From NCBI RefSeq assembly GCF_000002235.5, contig NW_022145601.1:22671389-22735388 (forward strand): 64,000 nt of DNA. Direction: 5' to 3'. The position numbers were made by a program, and so were the translations under genes. A model generated the notes under the pieces. It ran no database searches, was not told the origin of the DNA, and saw only the letters and a list, made by a program, of their open reading frames with translations. Positions within the stretch are counted from its first letter, which is position 1, and each line of letters starts with the position of its first letter. This document shows, piece after piece, positions 53,745 to 64,000 of this stretch. The DNA comes from Strongylocentrotus purpuratus (taxonomy: Eukaryota > Echinodermata > Echinoidea > Camarodonta > Strongylocentrotidae).

Positions 53745-54544
53745 GTGAGTGGAAATTAGAAAGAAAGAAAAAAAGGTTTTCTTTTCTTTCTTGTTTTTCC
53801 TATTTTTATTTGTACATTTTTTTTTAGATGGACAAGGCAATCCAAAGTGGGTGGAGTAAAAAAAAAAAACATGATTTTTTGTTTTCCCTGTGTAGTTGGA
53901 CAGGGCAATCCGAATTGGCAGTTCTTTCCCATGAAATTTATCAATTTTGGGGAAATTATTAAATATCTAATTGTCCTTCCTGGGAACGCCCCTTTTAAAT
54001 CGCCAAAATATGACGTCATCTAAAGAAGTTGTCCCTGTACACGACGCACATCTAAATTATGTAGATGACGGACTGTAAGCTGATGGTTTGTCAATCATGC
54101 TGCTGATTTTGGACCCTAAATGCGGACTTGGATTCAGTGTAATAATATACTTGGTGTGTAATGCAAGGTTCTGGAGTCATCAAAATCATCATAAATTTGG
54201 CAGAGTTTTGGTAAAGTAACAATCACTTACACAGAAAGATGTATATGGGACAACACACATGGTGTCGGCCTGTCGGGGCTAGTACTACCCTGATTTCCTT
54301 ATCTTTCTATGCTCATTACTCAGCCAGTATACATTTTCTTCCAAAATTGTTTGGCACATGACATTTATTTGTAATCTTGAACATTCAGTGCAAGTTTCGT
54401 TAGATTCTGTGAGAATTCATTTTCTTTTTTTACCAGAACTCAAGTTTATCTTTAAGAGATATGAATCATTTCCAATCGACAAGAATGAGTGTGCATATAA
54501 TGCAACTTGTTACATTTTGCATGTTCTTTTATTTTATGATACAG

Positions 54545-54809
54545 ATATGTTGCAGTATGGTCAAAGCGTGCCAACAACTACGTGGCCCGGAAGGAGAAGG
54601 TCCCCAAGACCTACCCCTACATGTATGTACAAGGACTCATCGGTGCGATACTGGAACGCAGAGAACAGGACCAAGGACCACTGTTCTCGAAGGCTGTTCT
54701 GCTCCCTGATGACCCTAGACACACAAGGCCCCGGCTTGCACCATTTCCTCCACCACAAGTTGATGTGATCCTAGCCAGGAGACTAGGCCGATTAGAGAAA
54801 TTCATGTAA
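54545..54809 (+). CDS. Terminal exon of the transposon-like gene
   Basis: Acceptor GATACAG| at 54544. The frame runs YVAVWSKRANNYVARKEK, KVPKTYPYMYVQGLIGAILE, a proline-rich stretch (LAPFPPPQVDV) and ARRLGRLEKFM to TAA at 54807-54809. The YxxxWSK and KxYxY elements correspond to the C-terminal part of the family. With the two preceding exons it gives about 142 intact residues, so this end of the gene shows no decay, in contrast to the 5' exons. Location and function of the product are unknown to me. Confidence 0.65.
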
Positions 54810-57790
54810 TCCTCTGTAGTGAACATTTGGGATTGTCTGACTTGAGAACTGCTTTTTTTCGAGCAGAGACTAAGGGATCCAAATGGCGTCCTTCCGTCCA
54901 TCCTCTGTGACTGTACACAAATTTGAATGAAGTCTAATGTGAAATCTTACCTGCAAAAATCAATTAGGGTTGCTAACTTTCCAACCCTGCATCTGTTTGT
55001 AACCATACTTGATTGGTAGATGCCCTTTATTGGCCTCCATGATATTCTGGAGTTGAAGGTCACATAAGTAGGTCAAAGGTCAAATGAGGTTCATTGTTGC
55101 ATGATTGCATGCAAGACTCTTAATCGCCTCGATTTAATTTGTCCATGTGGCATGTTTTTAGGCTATCTTGAGGATTGGTTGGAACTTAACATTTTGGACT
55201 CATTTGGTTGCTAATGATTTTGTGGTCCGGAGGTGAAAGATTGCATGGCTTAGCATTACGAGCATGTATTCTTGATATGTCAGAGACCCTTTGACAAAAT
55301 ACCACCAAACTTGATACTAGAGTGTCCCTGGGGATCATGGGGATGTGGTTATCTGGAGAAAAAAATCACATAACACATGATATACATGTACCAGAAATAA
55401 ATTGTTATTGTTGCTAGATTAGCCACCATGCTTGGCACTTGTATATTGTATTACAATAAGAGGTTGGCAAGTTTACAAATGGAAGAAATGTAGGAATATA
55501 AAAGACAAATTGTGACATCAGTGTATAAAAGCTCTATGTGATTTATACAATTCATAATTTGTGATAAAATCAGTGCTTGCTCATGTGGAAATGGTGGATA
55601 TTTCAATTTGTATCTATTTGGCAACCTATATTCCTTGAAGAAGTTACGGTAGTAATTATAAAATTTACAGCCAAGAGGTCAAACCATGAGTCAACAATGT
55701 GTTTGGTTTTAGTGACTGTGCATGTAACTGAGGTGACAGTCGATCATGAAAAAGACTATACTTCGGAACCTGTTGAAAATCAACATGGACAGAAGAAAGA
55801 TTTGTAGAATATCTTATTGTAAATAGTCTTCATTTTTTGTTTAATGCAATCAATGTGACTAAAATAATGCAAGCGAAAAAGAGAAATGATCACAAGACAG
55901 CAAAACAGTTGGTTTCATGCATCATTTGAATCAATGAACGTGAATCAGCTCAACGCCAAAGTATTGCGGTTCAAGGTTATACCATCAAGAGATATGCTGC
56001 CTGTAACTACTTTGTAGTTTGAAAGGGTGTATAAAGGAATAAGGATACAGTTGGGCAGGCGAGTCTTTCTGTTGGTCTATTGTAAAAAACTGGGTCAAAT
56101 TTTTTCCAATTTTTTTGCAAATTGTAATAAAACTTGGTATACCGATTGACCCGAGGGTGTGCAAGACACATTTGTTGTGTCTGTCTGTTAAGGTACCTCC
56201 ATGGTAACCAAGCTTTGCACAAAGAATACAATTTTGTTTTAATAATCTTGTGGAGCATATTCTTTCCAAGTTTTAGCAATTTTATAGTTTTGGTATCTTT
56301 GATGAGGCATTATAATAACAGTATAAAACTCAATGCATGTGCAGTGTGTAAAATAAGTATGTGAGCAAACTATTGGAAGTAGTTTGATTGATTCATATGA
56401 AACTCAGTACACACAACGCAGAATTGTCTTTTGTGTGCGTATAGGACATGACCAGTTTTGAAATGTCTGTGCTATTTTTTTGAAAAACCTTATGTTGGAT
56501 GTTAATCACTTGAGGTGATATTCATAGTCGAGCATTAGGGAAGATGAAAGACATATATGTACCTAACTATACTTAATTTTGTGCTGAAACTGATATGATT
56601 CAGGATTTGAGATCGATATGGAGTATGTATACATGTATACTCGTACACATTAAGGAAAAGAATCACTCAGACAATTTTTAAAGCATTTATATATAAAGTA
56701 AGATGTGAAACTTAAAAGATAAAACCAGTTATGGTCATGCGACTGCATTGTGAAAGGATTGTTGTGGAATCGATCAGAAAAGGTTGATCATCTAGCATAT
56801 AAGTCTTGGTGTGTACTGCAAGGTTCTAGAATCATCGAAATGATAAAAAAATTGGCCCAGTCGTGGTAAAGTTACAAGCACTGTACACAGAAAGATGTAT
56901 ATGGGACTACGCACAAGTGCGCGACACATGCGTTATATCTATCAAGTCCAAATAGATATAATAATTTACCAAATATATCAATTAGTAGGCAGTTTTCTCG
57001 GCAAAATTTGTATGATCACGTACTAGTCAAAACATTGTGTGCGGGCAAGCACTGAATCAAATGACCGGGGTAATAGTATATTTGTCAAGCGCGTAGAAAC
57101 ATTACTGTTATAGATACTTTTCTTTGGTAAACTTATCTACACATTGCCTATAGAGTATGTCAAGTTTTTATGAAAGACACAAGATAAGATGTATATAAAT
57201 AAGCAGTAACTAATAAGTAACAAGACATGGTGGTATACAAATAAAGTATATTGCTCCTTCTTAATGACGACGGTTAAAGTTGTCATAGCGATAGATGCTA
57301 AATAAAAATGTGCCTTTTTTAATACACATGATCTGTTTGTATGCAATGGTTGGAATCAACATCACGTTTAAATATTGCCTTCAGTACAGCAAGTATAATT
57401 TGTATTCATCTCAATAATGTTGTGTAAATTTAATTGTTAGTTATGGCCGAATAAAGCTTTCAATGTACACCATAAAAATATGTTATGTATCTTCATTTTA
57501 GCATTACTATAATTATATTAAAATCTTATGTCTTTACACATTTACAAGTTATCACGTACTGACGTAGGTCATGCAATACACAGGCACTGTAGAACACAAC
57601 TTATTTACAAGAAGTTACAATCACTTTTTTTTTAAAACTTTACAATTGCATGCAGTACCAAAATAAGAATACTGAAAAACACTGCATTATGGACAAGTAT
57701 GAATCAAGTAAGATGTTAAATTAATTCACTACTGTTATTCATTATAGTATACTGATACAACAATTTTTAATATTTTTTTAATTTATTTCT
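54810..57790. other. Probable 3' flank; no further gene
   Basis: Possible polyadenylation signals are AATAAA near 55397 and GAATAAAG near 57449. 56800-56915 (TTGGTGTGTACTGCAAGGTTC, CACAGAAAGATGTATATGGGA) repeats 54150-54260, in an intron of the preceding gene. AGGTCAAAGGTCA at 55070-55082 is a perfect direct-repeat-1 nuclear receptor motif. Otherwise AT-rich and without recognised features. Confidence 0.45.
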
Positions 57791-57796
57791 TTTTAT

Positions 57797-58801
57797 TTCT
57801 CCACTTTCCCTTTAGCCATGTACCTTCATGTTGTTATATATGTTAAAGGTGTCGCTCTGGACATATAACATATGATAAGACGAAAAATCCACCAGTTATT
57901 TCTGATTTCTATCAAATTTTTAGATTTTGTGTTGTTGTTGTTGTTTGGTATTATCGGCGTTTCATTCTTTTTTAGAATATTTACGCCTTTCACTTTATTT
58001 CTTTTTTTTCTTCTATTTTTGGTACTATTTGTCAATTCATATTCATCTCTTTTTTTTGGATAATATAATCTCAGATCTACTGGTCCATGAAAACCCCTCA
58101 CCGCAATTGGCACCTTCCTGCCAGACCGGCGCGGTACATTGCGCAATCTTCTCGGCCATCATTGGCCTAGGCAACTCTGGTGCCGGTGAGAGGATTCTGG
58201 GGTAGATCTTTTGAGTCTCTTGTTTGGGGTTTACCGTCCTCAATCCGTCTTTACTCTTTCTTACCTTTTCTCTTCTAGTATTTTTCCATTTTGTAAAACC
58301 TTATTTTTCTATCAAAGTGGGTATCAACATCTTAGGGCATTTGGTTGTCGTGCGATATGTGCCAAAAAAAAATGTGGATTTAGTAATTCCTTTTTGAATG
58401 AAACATGGATTTAGCTTCTTTTGGAATTGAATGGATTTAGCTCCTTTTGGAATGAAACTGTAATAATGTTGTTTACTTTCTTTTCGAAAGGTTATATTTA
58501 TGTGTGATTTCACTATTATTATTTAAAAGGAAAGGTTTGCTGCTAAATTTGAATAAAATTTCAGTGACTTTATTGAGAAAATATGATTTATTTTTTATTT
58601 TTTAGGTACAATAACATGTTTCATTCCAAAAGGAGCTAAATCCACGAAAATAAAAAATCAAAAAATTTAGTAAACATCAGAAAAGCCGAAGGGAAGATTT
58701 TTTCTTATCATTATTGGCAGATAATCAGGTCCATGCAGGGTGACACCTTTAACATATATAACAACATGAAGGTATACATGGCTAAAGGAAAGTGGAGAAA
58801 T
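57797..58801. repeat. Palindrome split at its centre by a TTAA element
   Basis: Arms 57797-57846 (CCACTTTCCCTTTAGCCATG, CCTTCATGTTGTTATATATG, TTAA) and 58749-58801 (TTAA, CATATATAACAACATGAAGG, ATGGCTAAAGGAAAGTGG) are reverse complements. They meet at TTAA if the 57847-58748 segment is removed. Confidence 0.85.
57847..58748. mobile_element. TTAA-flanked element (AGGTGTC TIR), 902 bp
   Basis: It begins AGGTGTCGCTCTG and ends, reversed, AGGTGTCACCCTG. TTAA lies at 57843-57846 and 58749-58752. The interior repeats GGATTTAGCTCCTTTTGGAA (about 58388-58455) and its complement (58625-58645), and holds a GC-richer block at 58085-58200. No transposase domain is recognised. It shares the TTAA|AGGT junction with 20243-20771. 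Confidence 0.75.
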
Positions 58802-59990
58802 AAAAAAGGCAATTTACTCAGAAGTACCCAAAGTGGATTTGGCTCCTTTTGGAATGAAACTCTTCACATATTATAAAAGGAAGACAAGTAATATAAAAGG
58901 AAAAACGAAGGCCCACGTCATTTACATAGAAGGTAGGTGGACAGATAACCTCGATGTTTTTAATCTAATTTCATCTGATCATTCCACAGCTTTGTTCCTA
59001 CAAACGAAATACAAAATTGCCCTTGCGTTGTCTCACATATTGGTTGATAGATAGAGTAGCCACTTTCTTTACACTGTAGAAGTAATCAACTGGGTCATAC
59101 CAAGGAGTGTGTTACGACGTACAATACATACACATACACTACTACTAGGTCGAGCGTACTCGCACTACATACACATACAGTATTCGCATATCGCGCTCAA
59201 AAACAATAGCGCTACCAGTACCACAGACCATGCAATTATGTGCAGGCCTCGCATACCATAATGTGTACAATATAAATCAGTCAGCGCGCTATAGACATGG
59301 TTCGGATATTACTTGCACGCCCATATCCGATCGTCGTCGATGGCGAAAATTCACGGTGTGCTGCCGCTTGACCGAGAGGTGGCGCTATACAATTACACTG
59401 AATACGCCTCGAAAGTAAAATTTTTGATAAATAAAATCATTTGCAGTCGAACAGGTTTTTTGCATATAAATTCACTCTAATGTAATATTTCGGATTTATA
59501 TCTTCAATGATGCATTCTTAGACATTTATTGTATGTTTTTTTATGTTAAGATCATAGTTTCGTTCGCTAATGTGAGTATTGACCAACACTCAACTATTCC
59601 TTTAACTATTGCTTATTTGTATTACTTATGCTAAAGCCAAGGTATTATCATACCCCCCTGTAAATCCCTATTCTCATGTCAATCATAATCCAGTCCTTAA
59701 TGCTGAACGTTGTTTCCTTCTCACCCCCTTAGGTATAGCACATAGGCTTACCCACCTTTCTCTGTAACTTAAAGGTAGTACGTTTCGAAAACAATTCATC
59801 ACTATAAATTTAAACGATAACAATACTCCAAAAAAAAAAAAAAAAAAATAAAACTTTCTTAAATTACAAATTTCTAAGTTTTTTTTTAATTTTTAATTAA
59901 TGACCACGTTTGAACGCTGTCACCGGCCCCGAGTCTGTCTGATAGTCACGCACAGTGAACATCATGTACACCCCCCCTGATTTTGTTGGT
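58802..59990. other. No recognised gene
   Basis: 58830-58860 repeats the GGATTTGGCTCCTTTTGGAA word of the neighbouring element. TTAA|AGGTAGTACG at 59769-59782 resembles the left end of another TTAA-type element, followed by an A run at 59829-59847. No coding exon is recognised. Confidence 0.4.
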
Positions 59991-60097
59991 TTTTGCCGAC
60001 ACCCATTATAAATGCACTTCCACTCTTACACGCACATGCACGCACCAAACACATAGTATTCATTTATACTGGTCGCAATACCACATTTTTAATCCTT

Positions 60098-61711
60098 ATG
60101 GCTTTAAATGATATTCTGAATGATCAAGTTTATACACCCCAGAGTAAATATTATACTACTAGTGAATTTAATTCAAATTTTAATTCAACGGGACCCAATA
60201 ATAACCTTCACTGTTTTAGTTTATTAAACATCAATATTCGAAGCTTACAAAAAAAATCGATAATTTTGAAGAATTTTTATCTATCCTAAACACATTTTCA
60301 TTTTCTTTGATAGGACTTACCGAAACCTGGTTACACTCAACTTCTCCTCCAATATTCAACATTGAGAATTATGATTTTATTCATTCAGACCGTAAAAACG
60401 GAAAAGGTGGAGGTGTCGCTTTTTATTCTCGTAATGATGTACAATTTAAAATAAGACATGATATTCAACTGGAAGGAATAGAAACATTATTTTTAGAAAT
60501 TATTGATGATAAACATAAGAATAGAATCGTTGGGGTAATGTACAGACCACCTAACAATGTAGCCGACACATTTTTTGATGAATTAGAATCATGCCTTGAA
60601 TTTATTTCTAGAGAAAATAAAGATGTATATATTATGGGAGACTTTAATATCGATATATCCTTACCTTTTACCGTTCTTGGCCAACACTTCACTAATTTAT
60701 TATCTTCATTTTTTTTTAAACCTCTCATTAATAAACCAACTAGGATTACAAACTTAACACATACTATAATTGATAATGTTTTCTCAAACGTATTAGATAA
60801 TAAACAGAATGGAATAATATATTATGATATCTCAGACCATTTACCAATATTTACGATAGGTCCTAATGATAAACACCTACAAATTCCCAATAAAGAACAT
60901 ACAACACGACGTAAAGAAACCAAGCGTAATATTGAATCCTTAAAGATAGACTTGAGTCAAGAAGATTGGTATATTTATTTTGAAAGAGATGTGAACAGTT
61001 CATATGAAAAATTTATAAACAAACTTCTTTGTCATTATAATAAAAATGTGCCCCTCTCAAGAATTAAGTCAAATAAAAAGAAAAATAAACGACCATGGAT
61101 TACTCAAGGTATACTTAAATCAATATCTACCCGAATTCATTTATATAAAATCTCACTTCGATCACCTACAAATGAAAATCAAAATAAATATAAAAAGTAC
61201 CGTAATAAATTGACTTCAATTATTCGTTTATCACGCAAATTATACTATGGTAATAAAATTGAAAATAATAAAGATAATAATCAATCATTATGGCAAACAG
61301 TTAATGACATTTTGGGGAAGAAAAAGGATACTCCAAATAATATTGAATTTAATGATAATGGGCATCACATAGACCCAAATAATGTTGCTGAGGCATTCAA
61401 TAAATACTTCACTAATATTGGACCGGATTTAGCTTCCAAAATAATCAATGAAAAGAATGATTTTTTAAAATACTTAAATAATAACGTTAATCAATCCTTA
61501 TTTTTTAATCCAACAAATATTCAAGAGATTTTAGAAATTGTTCGTTCATTAAAAAGCAGTAAATCTAGTGGCTACGATGAGCTAAGTGTATCTTTATTAA
61601 AACAAATAATTCACTTCATAGCTTCCCCATTATCACATATCTTTAATTTATCTCTTTCCCAAGGGGTTTTTCCCGACCCACTAAAAGTTGCAAAAATAAT
61701 TCCGATATATA
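60098..61711 (+). pseudogene. LINE 2 ORF2, endonuclease and RT N-terminus
   Basis: LLNINIRSLQ (about 60225) opens the AP-like endonuclease. After a one-base shift in the A run the frame continues with LIGLTETWLH (catalytic Glu, about 60303), GGVAFYSRND, GVMYRPPNN (about 60535), YIMGDFNID (about 60632), IIDNVFSN, and ISDHLPIF (about 60830). The RT begins with VAEAFNKYFTNIGP (about 61385), SSGYDELS and PLKVAKIIPIYK. All classical endonuclease residues that I can check are present. Confidence 0.9.
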
Positions 61712-61715
61712 AAAG

Positions 61716-62690
61716 GATGATCACTCTAAAGTTTCAAACTACCGACCAATTTCTTTACTACCAAGCATTTCAAAGATATTAGAGAAAATAGTATATAAAC
61801 GATTATACTCTTTCTTAGATATCAATAACTTTTTAATTCCTAATCAATATGGATTTAGAAAGAACCACTCTACTGATTATGCTATTCTACAATTATGTGA
61901 CAAAATAACCGATTCCCTTTCTAAAAAAGAACACACTGTAGGTGTTTTTATGGACTTATCGAAAGCATTCGATACCATGGACCATCGTATATTAATACAT
62001 AAATTAAAAGCATATGGAGTTAGAGGGATTGTACTTTCTTGGTTTGAAGACTATTTGCGTAATAGACATCAATATGTTATGTTTAAATCTACAACATCTA
62101 ATATTTCCACCATAGAATGCGGAGTACCACAAGGCTCCATATTAGGTCCCCTACTGTTTTTAGTATATATGAATGATATTGTTAATGCATCACCACTCCT
62201 AACATATGTTCTGTTCGCAGACGATACCAACGTATTTTATTCGCATAAAGACTTAAACATTCTTATTACAACCCTCAATTTAGAACTAAATAAATTATCA
62301 TCTTGGTTCAAATCCAATAAACTCTCTTTAAATATTAATAAGACTAATTGTATTTATTTCAAAAACATACACTCTAAACATGTACTTCATTATGATATTT
62401 TTATAGATAACATGCCCATAATTGAAAAAGAAGTTACAAAATTCTTAGGTGTAATGATTGATTCAAACCTAACTTGGAATAGTCATATTAACAACATTTG
62501 CATGCTAGTCTCGAGAAGCATAGGCATTTTATATAAATTAAAATATTATCTATCACAAAAGTCACTATTTATGCTTTACAATTCCTTCATTTTGTCATAC
62601 ATATCTTATTGTAACATAGTTTGGGGCAATAGTAGTAAGATGAAAATTATGTTAATATATCGTCTCCAAAAGAAAGCACTTACGGTCTTT
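61716..62690 (+). pseudogene. LINE 2 ORF2, reverse transcriptase core
   Basis: The frame reads KVSNYRPISLLPSISKILEK, YGFRKNHSTDYAI, GVFMDLSKAFDTMDHRIL, GVPQGSILGPLLFLVYMNDI, LFADDTNVFYS (catalytic FADD), KFLGVMIDSNLTW, LKYYLSQKSLFMLYNSFILS and WGNSSKM. No stop interrupts it from about 61716 to 62690. The catalytic aspartates are intact. Confidence 0.92.
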
Positions 62691-62699
62691 GTACACATT

Positions 62700-63089
62700 C
62701 ACATTATTTAGCCCATACTGATCCAATATTTTGTAAACTAAAAACATTAAAAATCACTGACATTCAGTTTTCAAACTGCAATCTTTATGTATAAATGTTG
62801 GATAAATACTATACCTTTGGCATTTCGAAATATTTTTGTTTACAATAGTGATATACATTCTTATCCCACACGACACTCATCTGATTTCCACTTAACAAAC
62901 CCCAAAATTATTATGGCCTATAAATCGATAAGACATCATGGTCCAGCCATTTGGAATGCTTTACCTGACAATATTAAACACTCTGCAACTCTTTATTCAT
63001 TCAAAGCATCGATAAAAAAAATATTTAATAACTACATATTCAAAAACATCATAAGGGTCTCAGAGGTTTTGATTGTTTATTTAAATTAA
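62700..63089 (+). pseudogene. LINE 2 ORF2, C-terminal tail
   Basis: HSHYLAHTDPIFCKLKTLK (62690-62745) is in one frame. After another shift the ORF continues MYKCWINTIPLAF, IHSYPTRHSSDFHL, SIRHHGPAIWNALPDNIKHS and SFKASIKKIF to a stop at 63087-63089. HSYPTR...HHGPxIWNxLP is the usual end of this LINE class. Confidence 0.9.
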
Positions 63090-63192
63090 TTTTAGATGAC
63101 CAGTTCATTAACAATACGAATCGAACACTTACTTCACCTGCACACACCCACTTGCACACACTTGCACATTTTTCTTTTTTCTTAATTTCTTT

Positions 63193-63952
63193 CCACTTTT
63201 TATTCAGATACTTTCTGAACAAAATCTTTATATGTGACTCTCTATTCCCCTACATTCTCCTAAAACAGCGCCATGTACCCCACCCCCCCCCCCCCTCCCG
63301 CTGCTATCGCCTCAAGCTTCTTTGCTTATGATAGTTGGCCTCTGCATTTATGTTGATTATTTTTACTTACCTCCATACTTTCAAGCTTTCAATTATGTAT
63401 TTTTTTTTTTAAATATTTTATTTTGTGTGTATTAAGTTGTCACTCTTGATGTAAATCAATTATATTATATACTATTATTGTTATTTGAATGTTTTATATT
63501 TGATTTATCAATAAATGCAGAAACATCCACTTTTTATTCAGATACTTTCTGAACAAAATCTTTATATGTGACTCTCTATTCCCCTACATTCTCCTAAAAA
63601 CAGCGCCATGTACCCCCCCCCCCCCCCCCCCCCCCCTCCCGGCTGCTATCGCCTCAAGCTTCTTTGCTTATGATAGTTGGCCTCTGCATTTATGTTGATT
63701 ATTTTTACTTACCTCCATACTTTCAAGCTTTCAATTATGTATTTTTTTTTAAAATATTTTATTTTGTGTGTATTAAGTTGTCACTCTTGATGTAAATCAA
63801 TTATATTATATACTATTATTGTTATTTGAATGTTTTATATTTGATTTATCAATAAATGCAGAAACATCCACTTTTTATTCAGATACTTTCTGAACAAAAT
63901 CTTTATATGTGACTCTCTATTCCCCTACATTCTCCTAAAAACAGCGCCATGT

Positions 63953-63994
<42 letters not shown>

Positions 63995-64000
63995 CGGCTG
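63193..64000 (+). repeat. Tandem array of a 334-341 bp LINE-3'-UTR-like unit, running off the window
   Basis: CCACTTTTTATTCAGATAC starts units at 63193, 63527 and 63868 (periods 334 and 341). Each unit holds CCCCTACATTCTCCTAAAA, CAGCGCCATGTA, a C run, GCTGCTATCGCCTCAAGC, GTCACTCTTGATGTAAATC and an AATAAATGCAGAAACATC end. The units are otherwise almost identical; the C run grows from about 14 to 24 to 38 bases from first to third. Position directly after LINE 2 and the AATAAA ending suggest duplicated LINE 3' UTR (inference). Confidence 0.9.

Larger units (their letters stand above)
59993..63192 (+). mobile_element. LINE 2: near-full-length APE-type non-LTR retrotransposon, frameshifted
   Basis: It contains endonuclease, RT and C-terminal parts in order over about 3.1 kb, starting from ATG 60098. 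Frameshifts lie at the A run 60248-60256, near 61711-61715 (A run before GGATGAT), near 62680-62700, and near 62780. It differs clearly in sequence from LINE 1, although both are CR1/jockey/Rex1-like. The 3' UTR runs into the tandem array at 63193. No ORF1 was recognised upstream. Confidence 0.92.

Overview
This is eukaryotic, repeat-dominated, intergenic and intronic DNA. There are no bacterial-style operons, and genes are sparse and split by GT-AG introns. Non-LTR retrotransposons, tRNA-derived SINEs, many MITE-like inverted-repeat elements, long (dG)n/(dC)n runs and polypurine/polypyrimidine blocks fill most of the window. Frequent TAGGCCTA- and TACATGTA-type words, together with the protein families seen, suggest a marine invertebrate deuterostome (echinoderm or hemichordate most likely). 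That placement is an inference; species is not assignable from the sequence alone. Layout: 1-2.0 kb holds a duplicated segment, an element with TIRs at 830 and 1618, and ends of CAGGCGCGTACGCAG-type elements. A secreted cystine-knot-like ligand (Spaetzle/neurotrophin-like candidate) lies on the minus strand. Its first coding exon is at 25440-25904 and a phase-compatible candidate second exon is at 2032-2466, so the implied intron is about 23 kb. That intron is packed with nested elements: a palindrome with telomere-like repeats (2.8 kb), a 90-bp-TIR element (3.07-3.84 kb), a CGTACGCG minisatellite, a G-rich array, a 1.5-kb element with perfect 8-bp target duplication (8850-10351), a giant inverted-repeat structure of about 7.2 kb (11.7-18.9 kb), and a three-level nest at 19.8-22.6 kb. 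From 26 to 29 kb and again from 34.5 to 38.8 kb the same segment is present twice, including the 5' end of the ligand gene; the second gene copy is cut off by a LINE. A LINE at 29637-34547 is itself interrupted by a 2010-bp element whose removal, leaving one 8-bp duplication, restores the LINE reading frame. From 37 to 38.5 kb there is a dimeric 112-bp satellite inside another element. From 39 to 50 kb lie a degenerate RT remnant, a textbook 343-bp MITE (42243-42585), a second copy of the window's first 500 bases (44.1-45.2 kb), several MITEs and tandem repeats. At 51.2-54.8 kb there are exons of a gene from a transposon-like family of uncharacterised proteins; its 5' exons carry in-frame stops while the three last exons splice together cleanly. 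From 57.8 to 58.8 kb there is a TTAA element inserted at the centre of a palindrome. From 60.0 to 63.1 kb lies a near-full-length but frameshifted LINE, followed to the window edge by a tandem array of its probable 3' UTR. How the parts relate: the cellular coding content I can support is the ligand gene (plus its truncated duplicate) and the partly decayed 51-55 kb gene. Everything else is mobile or satellite DNA. The recurring theme is non-autonomous transposons that carry internal tandem arrays, so the same satellite families reappear at separate places inside terminal inverted repeats.
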